In this document: piece after piece, positions 1 to 9,219 of the stretch
Layout: every line of letters starts with the position of its first letter
Numbering within the stretch: position 1 is the first letter of the stretch
Origin: Serratia ureilytica
GTDB lineage: Bacteria > Pseudomonadota > Gammaproteobacteria > Enterobacterales > Enterobacteriaceae
Length of the DNA stretch: 64,000 bases
Reading direction: 5' to 3'
Assembly: GCF_013375155.1 (NCBI RefSeq)
Contig: NZ_JABXOF010000003.1
Location: 1 to 64,000 of the forward strand
The notes under the pieces: model-generated
Database searches by the model: none
Told to the model about the DNA's origin: nothing
The model's input: the letters and a program-made list of their open reading frames with translations, nothing else
Program-made: the position numbers and the translations under genes

Positions 1-1886
1 TTGCGCGGATCTTCTTCGGCGGTGGCCGGAGCCGGTTCTGTCTCGGCAGGAGCGTCCGCCTGCTGCGCCGTTTTCTTGGCCTTCACGCGAGCCAGGGCGG
101 CGGCGACTGCCGCTTTACGCGGATCGTCCTCTGTCGCGGCAGGGGCGGTGATGTCTGCGGCCGGTGCCTCTTTGCGCGCCTTCACGCGGGCCAGCGCCGC
201 GGCCACGGCGGCCTTACGCGCGTCGTCGCCTGAGGTTGCCGGCGAGGCTTGTTCCGCTTCGGCCGCCAACTGGGCGCGCCGTTCACGCGCCTGCGCTTTA
301 CGCGCTTCGCGGGCGGCGATCATCTCTTTGTTGTCTGGCTGCTGGCCGTCGACCGGCGTAACCGCCGCTTCGGCATTCTTGCTGCGTACGCGCGCCAGTG
401 CGGCCTGTACCGCCCCCTGATCGTCGTCGGTCAGTTTGACGGCGGCCTTTTTGTGCCGCTCTTCGCGCGCCAGTTTCTCGCGCTCCAGACGCGCCAGCTT
501 GGCCTCGTAACGCGCCTTGGCCTCGGCGGTGCGCGCCGCTTCCAAATCGATAGCCTTGATTTCGGCCTTTTCCTGCCGGTAGTACTGCACCAGCGGAATG
601 TTGCTGGGGCAGACGAACGCGCAGGCGCCGCATTCGATGCAATCGAACAGGTTGTGGTTGCGCGCCTTGTCGTGCTCCTGCCCGCGGCTGAACCAGTACA
701 GCTGTTGCGGCAACAGCCCGGCAGGGCAAGCGTCCACGCACAGGCCGCAGCGGATGCAGGATTGCTCGGGTTCCTGCGGCGTCATTTCATCCACCGTCGG
801 CGCCAGAATGCAGTTGCTGATCTTGACGATCGGCACGTTCAGCGCGGGCAGGGTAAAGCCCATCAGCGGGCCGCCCATCACCACCATCTGCTGCGCCTGC
901 GGACGGAAACCGACGAAGTCAAGCAGGTGCTGCACCGGCGTGCCGATGCGCGCCCACAGGTTGCCAGGGCGCTCGACCGCCTCGCCGGTCAGGGTCACCA
1001 CGCGCTCAATCAACGGTTCGCCGTCGACGATCGCCCGCTTGATGGCGAAGGCGGTGCCGACGTTTTGCATCAGCACGCCGATAGCGGAGGAGTGCTTGCC
1101 GTGCGGCACTTCCTTGCCGGTCAAAATCTTGGTCAGTTGCTTGGCGCCGCCGGACGGGTATTTGGTGGGGATGACGCGCAGGGCAATGCCGGTCTGGCCG
1201 CGCAACGCCTGTTTCAGCGCCGCGATCGCCTTTGGCTTGTTGTCTTCAATGCCGATCAGCGTGACCTTGGGCTGCAGAATGTGTTGCAGGATCTGCGTGC
1301 CTTCAACGATCTGATCGGCATGTTCCTGCATCAGGCGATCGTCGGCGGTGATGTAAGGCTCGCACTCGGCGGCGTTGAGGATCAGCGTTTCCACGCCGCT
1401 CATGCCGCCTTGCAGTTTACTGGCGGTCGGGAAACCGGCGCCGCCCAGACCGGCGATGCCGGCCTGATGAATACGTTGAATCAGCTCCGCGGCGGGCGAT
1501 TGGCGGTAATCCGCCACCGGCTCGCGCTCGCACCAGCGGTCTTCGCCGTCTGCCTCGATAATCACGCACAGCTCCGACAGCCCGGAAGGGTGAGCGGTGA
1601 TGTGCGGCGTGATGGCGCTAACGGTGCCCGAGGTCGGGGCGTGCACCGGCACGGTGCGCCCGCGGCCGACGGTCAGCGGCTGGCCTTTCAACACCCGATC
1701 GCCGGCGTTGACGCACAGTTCGCCTTCCGGTCCCAGATGCTGCTGCAGCGGAATGATAAAGGTCTTGGGCAGAGGGGCGACACGCAGCGGCGCGCCGCTC
1801 GACTGAGTCTTCATTTCCGGTGGATGGATCCCGCCGTCGAAATCCCAGATCCGGTCTTTTTTAAAGGCGGCGAACAGATTAAGCAT
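1..1886 (-). CDS. rsxC: RsxC, electron transport complex subunit (3' end outside window)
   Basis: RsxC is the NADH-side, iron-sulfur and flavin subunit of the membrane Rsx/Rnf complex, which keeps SoxR reduced in enterobacteria. About 628 residues are visible. The protein starts [16 protein letters not shown] and the frame stays open to the window edge, so the C-terminus is missing. Two ferredoxin-type Cys clusters are readable around positions 600-770 ([13 protein letters not shown] and [13 protein letters not shown]). Beyond them lies an Ala/Lys-rich tail with repeats of the type [14 protein letters not shown], as in enterobacterial RsxC. The ATG at 1886 overlaps the rsxB stop by 8 bases, indicating translational coupling in an rsxABC operon. 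Identity is secure; only the total length is unknown. Confidence 0.96.
   Translation of the reverse strand, partial: MLNLFAAFKKDRIWDFDGGIHPPEMKTQSSGAPLRVAPLPKTFIIPLQQHLGPEGELCVNAGDRVLKGQPLTVGRGRTVPVHAPTSGTVSAITPHITAHPSGLSELCVIIEADGEDRWCEREPVADYRQSPAAELIQRIHQAGIAGLGGAGFPTASKLQGGMSGVETLILNAAECEPYITADDRLMQEHADQIVEGTQILQHILQPKVTLIGIEDNKPKAIAALKQALRGQTGIALRVIPTKYPSGGAKQLTKILTGKEVPHGKHSSAIGVLMQNVGTAFAIKRAIVDGEPLIERVVTLTGEAVERPGNLWARIGTPVQHLLDFVGFRPQAQQMVVMGGPLMGFTLPALNVPIVKISNCILAPTVDEMTPQEPEQSCIRCGLCVDACPAGLLPQQLYWFSRGQEHDKARNHNLFDCIECGACAFVCPSNIPLVQYYRQEKAEIKAIDLEAARTAEAKARYEAKLARLEREKLAREERHKKAAVKLTDDDQGAVQAALARVRSKNAEAAVTPVDGQQPDNKEMIAAREARKAQARERRAQLAAEAEQASPATSGDDARKAAVAAALARVKARKEAPAADITAPAATEDDPRKAAVAAALARVKAKKTAQQADAPAETEPAPATAEEDPR
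73..415 (-). repeat. Ala/Lys-rich tandem repeats inside rsxC
   Basis: Three copies of a block reading roughly [14 protein letters not shown] are encoded at about 373-415, 172-214 and 73-115. A further DPRK-type linker begins at the window edge. The last two copies are about 99 bases (33 codons) apart. The linkers are acidic and Pro/Ala-rich. Enterobacterial RsxC proteins typically carry such a variable-length tail, so this is probably a length-polymorphic coding repeat rather than a mobile element. Confidence 0.8.
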
Positions 1887-2451
1887 GTTGCTCCACGTGG
1901 ATCACTTGCACCGGGATCGTCTTCATGTCCCACTTCCAGTTGGCGGTGGTGGTGGCGACCGGTCTCATTTCAATACAGTCGGTAGGGCAAGGGGCGACGC
2001 ACAGATCGCAGCCGGTACAGAGGTCGGTAATGACGGTATGCATGGCGCGGGTGGCGCCGACGATGGCGTCAACCGGGCAAGCCTGAATGCACTTGGTGCA
2101 GCCGATGCAGTTGGCCTCGTCGATATAGGCCACTTTACGCTCCGGCTCGGCGGCGGCTTCGCTGCCCAGCGGCTGCGGCTCCACGTTGAGCAGCTCCGCC
2201 AGTTTCAGCATCACCTGTTCGCCGCCCGGCGCGCATTTATTGATCATCTCGCCGTTGGCCACCGCCTCGGCATAGGGGCGACAGCCGGGGTAGCCGCACT
2301 GGCCGCACTGGCTCTGTGGCAAGATCGCGTCGACCTGCTCGGCGACCGGATCCTCTTCCACCTCAAAACGGCGCGCGGCGTAGCCCAGCACCAGTCCGAA
2401 CAGCAGCCCGAGCGCGCTCAAAGCCGCGATAGCTATCCACAACGCAGTCAT
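1879..2451 (-). CDS. rsxB: RsxB, electron transport complex iron-sulfur subunit
   Basis: This 190-residue protein is the RnfB/RsxB subunit of the Rsx complex. One hydrophobic N-terminal helix (residues 1-25) anchors it to the inner membrane. A Cys cluster of the form CGQCGYPGC (about residues 49-57), followed by a later Cys, is the 4Fe-4S domain typical of RnfB. Two further ferredoxin 4Fe-4S motifs, [12 protein letters not shown] and [12 protein letters not shown], occupy the C-terminal half. It lies between rsxA and rsxC with a one-base overlap upstream and an 8-base overlap downstream, so it is the middle gene of one transcript. Length and motifs match the family. Confidence 0.97.
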   Translation of the reverse strand: MTALWIAIAALSALGLLFGLVLGYAARRFEVEEDPVAEQVDAILPQSQCGQCGYPGCRPYAEAVANGEMINKCAPGGEQVMLKLAELLNVEPQPLGSEAAAEPERKVAYIDEANCIGCTKCIQACPVDAIVGATRAMHTVITDLCTGCDLCVAPCPTDCIEMRPVATTTANWKWDMKTIPVQVIHVEQHA

Positions 2452-3032
2452 TAGAATTTCACCAGCCCGGTAAAGCCCATAAAGGCCAGCGACATCAGCC
2501 CGGCGGTGATCAGTGCGATCGAGGAGCCGCGGAACGGCGCCGGCACGTCGGCCACCGCCAGACGTTCGCGAATGGCGGCGAACAGCACCATCACCAGCGA
2601 GAAACCGGCGGCGGCGCTGAAACCGTAAACGGCGGACTGCAGGAAGTTATAACCGAGGTTGACGTTAAGCAACGCCACGCCCAGCACCGCGCAGTTGGTG
2701 GTGATCAGCGGCAGGAAGATGCCCAGCAGGCGATAGAGCGCCGGGCTGGTCTTGCGCACCACCATCTCGGTGAACTGCACCACCACGGCGATCACCAGAA
2801 TGAAGGAGAGCGTGCGCAGATACACCAGATCCAGCGGAACCAGAATAAAGGTGTTGATCACCCAGGCGCTGACGGAGGCCAGCGTCATGACGAAGGTGGT
2901 GGCCATTCCCATGCCGATGGCGCTTTCCAGCTTCTTGGAAACGCCGAGGAACGGGCACAGGCCAAGAAACTTCACCAGAACGAAGTTGTTCACCAGTACG
3001 GTGCCGACAAACAGGAGCAGGTATTCGGTCAT
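2451..3032 (-). CDS. rsxA: RsxA, electron transport complex membrane subunit
   Basis: A 193-residue integral membrane protein with about six transmembrane helices. It starts [24 protein letters not shown] and is very close to enterobacterial RsxA/RnfA. With RsxD and RsxE, outside the window, it forms the membrane part of the electron-transfer complex that reduces SoxR. It is the first gene of rsxABC here; its stop overlaps the rsxB start by one base. The ATG at 3032 has an AGGC-type ribosome site about 7 bases upstream. The 134 bases between it and ydgK should hold the operon promoter; I see no clear conserved site in them. Confidence 0.97.
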   Translation of the reverse strand: MTEYLLLFVGTVLVNNFVLVKFLGLCPFLGVSKKLESAIGMGMATTFVMTLASVSAWVINTFILVPLDLVYLRTLSFILVIAVVVQFTEMVVRKTSPALYRLLGIFLPLITTNCAVLGVALLNVNLGYNFLQSAVYGFSAAAGFSLVMVLFAAIRERLAVADVPAPFRGSSIALITAGLMSLAFMGFTGLVKF

Positions 3033-3167
3033 TGCGATGCCTAAAAAAATAAAAGCCGCCTATTATCGGGAATCGGCGGCCGGACGACAACATATGAATC
3101 GCAGGGGTATTGCCTTTTTTGGTGAAAATTTACACAAATCACCCAATAAAACGTGCTGCAATCGCCT

Positions 3168-3608
3168 TTAACGTTCGGTAAAGGTCCCTTTGACCCGCTG
3201 CGAACGCTTGATGTAAGGCACCAGCAGCGCCGCCATCAGCAGCGGCCAGCCGAGGCTGCGCACCGCCACTTCATCCGGCACCGGCGCGAAGGCGAAGGCT
3301 TTCACCGCCAGGATCACCGTGATCAGCAGCCATAACAGGAACAGTTTAGGGAAGCGCTGCGACCGCTGGCAAAACAGAAACACCAGCCACAGGGTGAAGC
3401 CCCACATCAAGAGCGTGGTCAGCACCGAAAAGTACCATTGCAGGGTAAACGCCTGGGCGTTGGTCAACAGATAGTCGCGCGACTCGGGCATGAAGATCGC
3501 CATGGCGTACAGGAGCAGCATCAGGCTGGCGCTGAGCAGGGTGACGATCAGATAGGCCAGCGGGGCCAGCAACCAACCGCCGATACGAGAGTATTCAGCT
3601 TGAGACAT
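3168..3608 (-). CDS. ydgK: DUF2569 inner-membrane protein YdgK
   Basis: A 146-residue protein with four hydrophobic segments (about residues 12-38, 52-82, 88-106 and 118-136) and a basic C-terminus, matching the DUF2569 family. In E. coli the homologue YdgK lies just upstream of rsxA, as here, which supports orthology. No catalytic motif is visible and the biochemical role is not known. It is transcribed in the same direction as rsxABC and might share a transcript with them, though the 134-base gap leaves room for a separate promoter. Confidence 0.85.
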   Translation of the reverse strand: MSQAEYSRIGGWLLAPLAYLIVTLLSASLMLLLYAMAIFMPESRDYLLTNAQAFTLQWYFSVLTTLLMWGFTLWLVFLFCQRSQRFPKLFLLWLLITVILAVKAFAFAPVPDEVAVRSLGWPLLMAALLVPYIKRSQRVKGTFTER

Positions 3609-3843
3609 AAAACGGCTTCCTGATTGAATCGGGGATCACAGGCGGCATAGCTTAGCGGGTAATATAGGCTTCGTCATCCCTATCAACCGGATAGCTCGGC
3701 GTCGCGGGCTCGGGCCGCACGTTTGGCTACTCCGGCGCCGTGCCGACCCCGCTTCGAATTAACATCTCATTTACTTCTTGTTCCAGCCGTCCGCATGGTG
3801 TCAAATCGAAAGGGTCTGTCGTGAGCCTGCAAGAGGAAATCCC

Positions 3844-4884
3844 ATGGCTGAGAAAATTCGTGTCGGGCTGGTCGGTTACGGCTACGCCAGCAAAACCTTT
3901 CATGCGCCGCTGATCGCCGGTACGCCCGGGCTGGAGCTGGCCGCCGTTTCCAGCAGCGATGCCGGCAAAGTGCGCGCGGACTGGCCGTCGATGACGGTGG
4001 TGGGCGATGCGCAGGCGCTGTTCGCCGATCCGGCCCTCGATCTGATCGTGATTCCTACCCCCAACGATACCCATTTCCCGCTGGCGCAACAGGCGCTGGC
4101 CGCCGGCAAGCACGTGGTCGTGGACAAACCGTTTACCGTGACATTGTCACAAGCTCAGGCGCTGCAGCAACAGGCGCAGCAGAGCGGTTTGCTGTTGTCG
4201 GTGTTCCACAACCGTCGCTGGGACAGCGATTTCCTGACCCTCAAAGCGCTGCTGAACGACGGTTCGCTGGGCGAGGTGGTGTACTTCGAGTCGCACTTCG
4301 ATCGTTACCGGCCACAGGTGCGTCAGCGCTGGCGCGAACAGGGCGGCGTCGGCAGCGGCATCTGGTTCGATTTGGGGCCGCATCTGCTCGATCAGGCGCT
4401 GCAACTCTTCGGCAAACCCGAGCGGCTGTTTGTCGATCTGGGTGAGCTGCGGCCGGGGGCGCAGGCGGTGGACTATTTCCACGCGCTGCTGAGCTATGGC
4501 GATCGCCGTGTGGTGCTGCACGCCAGCATGCTGGCGGCGGCGGAGAGCCCGCGCTATGTGGTGCACGGCACCCGCGGCAGCTATGTCAAATACGGCCTGG
4601 ATCCGCAGGAAGACCGGCTGAAGGCCGGCGAACGCTTGCCGCAGGCCGACTGGGGCTATGACATGCGCGAGGGTGTGGTGACGCTGTCACGCGGCGACCT
4701 GCTGGCGGAACAGCCGCTGCTCAATATTCCCGGCAACTACCCGGCTTATTACGCGGCGGTGCGCGACGCGATTGCCGGCATAGGCGAAAATCCGGTGCCG
4801 GCCGCCGACGCCATCGCGGTGATGGCATTGATCGAACTGGGGCTGGAATCGGCCCGGCTGCAGCAGGCGCTGCCGGTGGTCTGA
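3844..4884 (+). CDS. ydgJ: Gfo/Idh/MocA-family oxidoreductase YdgJ
   Basis: A 346-residue NAD(P)-dependent oxidoreductase. The N-terminus (IRVGLVGYGYASKTFHAPLI, residues 5-24) forms the Rossmann dinucleotide site. The EKP-like signature of the family appears as VVDKPFT near residue 95. The C-terminal half is the alpha/beta substrate domain. Length and sequence fit E. coli YdgJ, whose substrate is unknown. The ATG at 3844 was chosen because AGAGGAAA lies just upstream and because the upstream extension to 3778 has no family support. The 234-base gap before it separates it from divergent ydgK and contains no gene I can see. Confidence 0.9.
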   Translation: MAEKIRVGLVGYGYASKTFHAPLIAGTPGLELAAVSSSDAGKVRADWPSMTVVGDAQALFADPALDLIVIPTPNDTHFPLAQQALAAGKHVVVDKPFTVTLSQAQALQQQAQQSGLLLSVFHNRRWDSDFLTLKALLNDGSLGEVVYFESHFDRYRPQVRQRWREQGGVGSGIWFDLGPHLLDQALQLFGKPERLFVDLGELRPGAQAVDYFHALLSYGDRRVVLHASMLAAAESPRYVVHGTRGSYVKYGLDPQEDRLKAGERLPQADWGYDMREGVVTLSRGDLLAEQPLLNIPGNYPAYYAAVRDAIAGIGENPVPAADAIAVMALIELGLESARLQQALPVV

Positions 4885-4957
4885 TCCCGCCCACTTTTCT
4901 GTGGCCCGGCGCAACGTCGGGCCTTTTTACGACTCTACGTGCAAGGAAATCCGTTTC

Positions 4958-5962
4958 ATGTCCTGGTTGCAGCGTTTGCGCATTGATAAATTTTTGCTGG
5001 TTCTGATTTTGGTGGTGATCGTCGCCTCGCTGTTCCCCTGCGAAGGCATCTGGAAAACCTTCTTTGAACACCTGACCACCGCCGCCATCGCGCTGCTGTT
5101 CTTTATGCACGGCGCCAAGCTGTCGCGCGAGGCGATCATCGCCGGCATGAGTCACTGGAAGCTGCATCTGCTGGTGTTCCTCAGCACCTTTGCGCTGTTC
5201 CCGCTGCTCGGGCTGGCGATGAACCTGTTGGTGCCGGGCATCATGACGCCGACAGTCTATCTCGGCTTCCTCTATCTGTGTGCGCTACCGGCCACGGTGC
5301 AGTCGGCCATCGCCTTTACGTCGGCGGCGGGCGGCAACGTGGCGGCGGCGATCTGCAGCGCCTCGGCGTCGAGCATTCTCGGCGTGTTCCTGTCGCCGCT
5401 GCTGGTGGGGGCGTTGATGCATACTCAGGGCGGTAATACCGACGTGCTGCACGCCATCGGTTCAATCATTTTGCAATTGATGGTGCCGTTCGTGATCGGC
5501 CACCTGGCGCGGCCATTGATCGGCAAGTGGATCGATCGCCATCGCAAATTGATCAACCTGACCGACCGTTCGTCGATCCTGCTGGTGGTGTATACCGCGT
5601 TCAGTGCGGCGGTGGTGGAAGGGATTTGGCATCGCATCGACGGCTGGTCGCTGCTGACCATCCTGGTGATGTCGCTGGTGCTGCTGACGGTGGTGCTGGT
5701 GATCAACACCTACGCGGCGCGCTGGCTGGGCTTTAACACCGCCGATGAAATCACCATCGTCTTCTGCGGCTCGAAAAAGAGCCTGGCGAACGGCATCCCG
5801 ATGGCCAACGTGCTGTTCCCGGCCGCGGCGGTGGGCGCGATGGTGCTGCCGCTGATGATTTTCCACCAGGTGCAACTGATGGTGTGCGCGGTGCTGGCGC
5901 AGCGCTATGCGCGTAAAACCGCCAAACAGCGGGCCGAGGCGGAGGCGCTGGCGGCCAAATAG
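4958..5962 (+). CDS. yfeH: Bile acid:sodium symporter-family transporter, YfeH-like
   Basis: A 334-residue membrane protein with about ten hydrophobic segments. It matches the SBF/BASS-like family that includes E. coli YfeH; the stretch TTAAIALLFFMHGAKLSREA is nearly identical to that protein. Family members are sodium-coupled carriers, but the substrate of YfeH is not established. The ATG at 4958 follows AAGGAAAT by about 7 bases and gives the usual family length; the in-frame extension upstream is not conserved. In E. coli yfeH lies elsewhere in the chromosome, so this is a local rearrangement relative to that genome. Confidence 0.88.
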   Translation: MSWLQRLRIDKFLLVLILVVIVASLFPCEGIWKTFFEHLTTAAIALLFFMHGAKLSREAIIAGMSHWKLHLLVFLSTFALFPLLGLAMNLLVPGIMTPTVYLGFLYLCALPATVQSAIAFTSAAGGNVAAAICSASASSILGVFLSPLLVGALMHTQGGNTDVLHAIGSIILQLMVPFVIGHLARPLIGKWIDRHRKLINLTDRSSILLVVYTAFSAAVVEGIWHRIDGWSLLTILVMSLVLLTVVLVINTYAARWLGFNTADEITIVFCGSKKSLANGIPMANVLFPAAAVGAMVLPLMIFHQVQLMVCAVLAQRYARKTAKQRAEAEALAAK

Positions 5963-5973
5963 GCCGCAGACCG

Positions 5974-6519
5974 CTAACGGCGGCCCAGCGCGTCGAGCAG
6001 AAAGTCGGCGCGCTCGTCCGGTGAGGCGCGCGGCAGTTCTTGCAGCTGATAGCCATAGCGGCGATAGACGGCCACCATCGCCCGGTAGGTCAGCTCGGCT
6101 TCGGCGAAAGATTGCTTTCTTTCGCTGTCCTGCGCGTAGATCGCTTGCCACGGCGGGGCGATGAACACCCTTTCGGCATAGCGGAAGGTGCCGATCGCCG
6201 CTGTCAAATGCGCGGGGATCGGCAGCCCGCACAGCGTGAGATACCCGGCGATATCCGGCAGCCCGCGATCGAAGAACCAGCATGTTTCCCCCGTTGCTTC
6301 GCGCCATGAGCGCAGTTCCCAATCGAGCATCCGCTCGGCGAAGGCCTGGCGATCGCCCCACGGCAGCGCATGGCCGCCGATACTCACCTGATCCTGAATA
6401 ATCGCCCGGCCGGCTTCCTGCGAGTGCGGAAAGCCGCGGCGATGAAGAACGTCGATGAGCGTGCTTTTACCCGAACCCGGGCCGCCGGTCAGCACGATGC
6501 GGCGTGTTTTGTCAGACAT
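5974..6519 (-). CDS. AAA-family ATPase (AAA_28-like nucleotide kinase fold)
   Basis: A 181-residue P-loop protein. The Walker A motif GGPGSGKST sits at residues 11-19. The stretch CWFFDRGLPDIAGYL, about residues 80-94, resembles the acidic lid or Walker B region of small kinase-like ATPases (the AAA_28/NadR-type fold). The start at 6519 was chosen because GAGAGGAA lies about 8 bases upstream; an upstream ATG at 6558 lacks a good site. It converges on the yfeH-like gene with an 11-base gap. The substrate is unknown; kinase-like phosphotransfer is an inference from fold alone. Confidence 0.75.
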   Translation of the reverse strand: MSDKTRRIVLTGGPGSGKSTLIDVLHRRGFPHSQEAGRAIIQDQVSIGGHALPWGDRQAFAERMLDWELRSWREATGETCWFFDRGLPDIAGYLTLCGLPIPAHLTAAIGTFRYAERVFIAPPWQAIYAQDSERKQSFAEAELTYRAMVAVYRRYGYQLQELPRASPDERADFLLDALGRR

Positions 6520-6608
6520 GCGAAATTCCTCTCTTGCGGCAGAGTCATGGGGTAACACAGCGATAAAGACGAGCAGTCGGAAGAAGACGGCGGGGAGAGG
6601 GATGAGAA

Positions 6609-6630
6609 GAAGGCGCCGTTTGGCGCCTGG
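6609..6630 (-). terminator. Hairpin after add
   Basis: AGGCGCC at 6611-6617 pairs with GGCGCCT at 6622-6628 around a GTTT loop, just downstream of the add stop codon. On the minus strand the stem is followed by TTCTTCTC, a weak U-rich tract, so it is a plausible but not ideal intrinsic terminator. Confidence 0.6.
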
Positions 6631-6636
6631 GGGGAT

Positions 6637-7635
6637 TTAGCCCTGAACTTTGGCGCGCAGCGCCTGTTTTTCCTGCTCGCTGAGGAAAGCCAGCTTCAGG
6701 CCGTTTTCCTGCGCGGTGCGGATTTCTTCCGGTGTCAGCCCGGCCTGCGGCGCGGCGACGCGGTATTCATGCTCGATCTCGATGCCCTGAACCGCCGGAT
6801 CGTCGGTGTTGATCGACGCCAGCACGCCGTGGCGCAGGAAGGTGGCCAGCGGATGCTGCGCCAGCGACGGCACGGTGCTGGTTTGTATGTTGGAGGTCAG
6901 GCAGGATTCGATGCCGATGCCGTGTTCCGCCAGGAAGTCCATCAGCGCCGGGTCTTCGACCGCTTTCACCCCGTGGCCGATACGTTCGGCGCCCAGCTCG
7001 CGGATCGCCTGCCAGATGCTTTCCGGGCCGGCGGCTTCGCCCGCGTGCACGGTGATGCGCAGGCCGGCGTCGCGGGCGCGGTTGAAGTGGCTGAGGAACA
7101 GGCTGCCTGGGAAGCCCAGCTCATCGCCCGCCAAATCCAGCGCGGTAATGCCGTCGCGGTGCGCCAGCAATCCTTCCAGTTCCTGCAGACAGGCGGCCTC
7201 GCCGAAGGTGCGGCTCATGATGCCGATCAGGCGAATGTCGATATCACGATCGCGGCAGCCCGAACGGATCCCGTCGATCACCGCTTCCACCACGCCGGCG
7301 ACCGGCAGTTGATGCTTCATCGCCATGTAGTAAGGGGAGAAACGCAGCTCGGCATAGTGCAGGCCGGCGTTGGCGGCGTCCTCGACGTTTTCGTATGCCA
7401 CCCGGCGGCAGGCGTCCAGATCGCCCAGCACCGCCACGCCCCAGTCCAGTTTCTGCAGGAAGCTGACCAGATCCGGTTCGGCATGGGTGATCTGCACGTG
7501 CGGGCGCAGGCTCTCCAAATCGTTGGCCGGCAGGGCGAGGTTGAACTGGCGGCCGAGGTCGAGAATGGTCTGCGCGCGGATGTTGCCGTCGAGATGGCGG
7601 TGAATATCGGTAAGCGGTAGGCGGGGATCGATCAT
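6637..7635 (-). CDS. add: Adenosine deaminase
   Basis: Converts adenosine and deoxyadenosine to inosine and deoxyinosine in purine salvage. The 332-residue product is colinear with E. coli Add. Metal and catalytic motifs are all present: DIHRHLDG near the N-terminus, [10 protein letters not shown] in the middle, IGHGVKA, and SINTDDP towards the C-terminus. The ATG at 7635 ([15 protein letters not shown]) is preferred over an in-frame GTG at 7644 because it matches the conserved N-terminus and has GAGTG upstream. A candidate CRP-dependent promoter lies upstream and a hairpin follows the gene. It is probably monocistronic. Confidence 0.97.
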   Translation of the reverse strand: MIDPRLPLTDIHRHLDGNIRAQTILDLGRQFNLALPANDLESLRPHVQITHAEPDLVSFLQKLDWGVAVLGDLDACRRVAYENVEDAANAGLHYAELRFSPYYMAMKHQLPVAGVVEAVIDGIRSGCRDRDIDIRLIGIMSRTFGEAACLQELEGLLAHRDGITALDLAGDELGFPGSLFLSHFNRARDAGLRITVHAGEAAGPESIWQAIRELGAERIGHGVKAVEDPALMDFLAEHGIGIESCLTSNIQTSTVPSLAQHPLATFLRHGVLASINTDDPAVQGIEIEHEYRVAAPQAGLTPEEIRTAQENGLKLAFLSEQEKQALRAKVQG

Positions 7636-7674
7636 GCTGGGCACTCGCTAATTATCGTAGGTAAAGTGCAGAAC

Positions 7675-7739
7675 AGTATAAAAACAAATGGATGAAACTT
7701 GCCATCGCGTTGCATAAAAAAGTGATGCAAGTCACAAAT
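7675..7739 (-). promoter_or_regulatory. Candidate class I CRP-dependent add promoter
   Basis: On the minus strand a TATACT -10 hexamer occupies 7680-7675 with no good -35. Upstream, 7722-7735 reads GTGATGCAAGTCAC, a CRP core with the required 6-base spacer flanked by A/T-rich sequence. With a start about 7-8 bases after the -10 (around 7667), the site is centred near -61.5, the classic class I position. This is inferred from motif and spacing only. Confidence 0.6.
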
Positions 7740-7770
7740 AATGCGCGATATATCGCATTATCGTCATGAA

Positions 7771-8526
7771 TCAGGCTTTCAACACGCTGACCCCCGCCTG
7801 CTGCAACGGCGCGATCAGCGCGTCATCGGTAGCCCGCTCAACGATGATGGTGTGCGCCAGCGTAATATCGCCGATCGCATACTGCGAGGCGGCATTAAGC
7901 TTGGCGGCGGAAGCCAGCACCACGGTTTCCGCCGCACGGGCCGCCAGCGCGCGCTTGATGTAGGCTTCTTCCAGATCGCCGGTGCTCAGCCCTGCGGTGG
8001 GGTGCACGCCGGTCACGCCCATGAAATAAATATCGGCGCGGATATGCGACATCGCTTCTACGGCGGCGGCGCCGACGCTGACGATCGAATGCTTATACAG
8101 TCGGCCGCCGATCAGGATCACCTCGACGGTGGGGTGATCGACCAGGCCCACGGCGACGCTGGGGCTGTGGGTGACGATGGTGGCGTTGAGGTTGGCCGGC
8201 AGTTGCCTGACCAGCTCTGCGGAGGTGGTGCCGCCGTCGATGATCACCACCTGGCCGGGGGCGATCAGCGCCGCCGCCGCTTTGGCGATCGCGCGTTTGG
8301 CGCCGGATTCCAATTGATTGCGTTCGGCGAAGCTGGCGATGGCGGAAGAAACCGGCAGGGCGCCGCCATGCACCCGTTGCAGCAACCCCTCGGCGTCCAG
8401 TTCGCGCAGATCGCGCCGGACCGTATCTTCCGACAGCCCGAACATCTCGCTGAGCTGTTTGGCCAAGACCTGACCCTCCTGGGCCAGTTTTTCCAAAATG
8501 ATCTTCTTGCGCTGGCTGGTCAACAT
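7771..8526 (-). CDS. DeoR/GlpR-family transcriptional repressor
   Basis: A 251-residue regulator. An N-terminal DeoR-type helix-turn-helix is readable (LAKQLSEMFGLSEDTVRRDLRELDAEGLLQRVHGGA). It is followed by a DeoRC sugar-phosphate-binding domain with the IIDGGTT motif near residue 98. Members repress sugar or nucleoside catabolic genes and respond to phosphorylated intermediates. The start at 8526 (MLTSQRKK) was chosen because GAGAGG lies about 9 bases before it; the ATG at 8532 is too close to that site. It is divergent from nudK across a 96-base interval with direct repeats, so nudK and the following gene are likely targets. The effector is unknown. Confidence 0.87.
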   Translation of the reverse strand: MLTSQRKKIILEKLAQEGQVLAKQLSEMFGLSEDTVRRDLRELDAEGLLQRVHGGALPVSSAIASFAERNQLESGAKRAIAKAAAALIAPGQVVIIDGGTTSAELVRQLPANLNATIVTHSPSVAVGLVDHPTVEVILIGGRLYKHSIVSVGAAAVEAMSHIRADIYFMGVTGVHPTAGLSTGDLEEAYIKRALAARAAETVVLASAAKLNAASQYAIGDITLAHTIIVERATDDALIAPLQQAGVSVLKA

Positions 8527-8550
8527 GGCCATTTCCTCTCAAATTTGCTA

Positions 8551-8590
8551 TGCACGAAATATCTTGATCATACACGAAACTGCACGATAG
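8551..8590. promoter_or_regulatory. Direct-repeat operator between the deoR-type gene and nudK
   Basis: TGCACGAAAT at 8551, TACACGAAAC at 8571 and TGCACGATAG at 8581 are copies of T(G/A)CACGA(A/T)A spaced 20 and 10 bases, so all lie on one face of the helix. CGAAA-type half-sites are typical of DeoR-family operators. Assignment to the neighbouring regulator is inference. Confidence 0.55.
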
Positions 8591-8622
8591 TATCAATTTC
8601 CTTCCTCTGGCGGAGTAAACCG

Positions 8623-9219
8623 ATGATAGCCACCAAAGACAGGGTTCGTATTGTCGAAACCCGGGTGTTGTCCGATGACTGGTACCTGCTGAAAAAAACC
8701 ACCTTTGATTTTCTGCGGCGCGACGGCGTCTGGCAAAGGCAGAGCCGTGAGACTTACGATCGCGGCGACGGCGCCACCATTTTACTGTTCAACCGGAAGG
8801 CGCAAACGGTGATCCTGACGCGCCAGTTCCGCTTTCCGGTGTTCGTCAACGGTCATGACGGCATGCTGATTGAGGCCGCAGCCGGGCTGTTGGACGACGC
8901 GTCGCCGGAGGCGCGCATCCGCGCCGAAGTTGAAGAGGAAACCGGCTACTTCGTGCAGAACGTGGAGAAAGTGTTTGAGGCGTACATGAGCCCTGGTTCG
9001 GTCACCGAAAAGCTGCACTTTTTCGTCGGTGAATATCATGCGAGCGATCGCCTCAACGAGGGCGGCGGGCTGGCGGCGGAGGGGGAAGATCTGGAGGTGA
9101 TCGAGCTGCCGCTGGCGCAGGCCCTGCAGGCGGTTCGTCAGGGTACGATCGTTGACGCCAAAACCATCATGCTGCTGCAGTTTGTCGCCTTGAATCGGAC
9201 GTTGGAGGAACAACGATGA
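8623..9219 (+). CDS. nudK: NudK-type Nudix hydrolase (GDP-mannose pyrophosphatase)
   Basis: A 198-residue Nudix enzyme. The Nudix box reads GLLDDASPEARIRAEVEEETGY (about residues 90-111, given here as key elements G, E, AEVEEETG). It has the same spacing as E. coli NudK, which hydrolyses GDP-mannose to mannose-1-phosphate and GMP. The motifs YDRGDGATILLFN and YMSPGSVTEKLHFF also match NudK. The ATG at 8623 follows CGGAG by about 7 bases. Its stop overlaps the next start (ATGA), so the two genes are coupled. The upstream direct repeats and divergent DeoR-type regulator suggest induction by a sugar or nucleotide metabolite, which is unproven. Confidence 0.88.
   Translation: MIATKDRVRIVETRVLSDDWYLLKKTTFDFLRRDGVWQRQSRETYDRGDGATILLFNRKAQTVILTRQFRFPVFVNGHDGMLIEAAAGLLDDASPEARIRAEVEEETGYFVQNVEKVFEAYMSPGSVTEKLHFFVGEYHASDRLNEGGGLAAEGEDLEVIELPLAQALQAVRQGTIVDAKTIMLLQFVALNRTLEEQR

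Noticed and set aside
249-1985. Long plus-strand open frame of 578 codons opposite rsxC
   Set aside because: It is the mirror of a GC-rich real gene; its translation is Arg/His/Gln-rich without motifs, while the minus strand encodes clear RsxC and RsxB.
7744-7755. GCGATATATCGC palindrome between add and the DeoR-type gene
   Set aside because: A 12-base palindrome downstream of one gene and beyond the add promoter; no second copy or clear partner protein.
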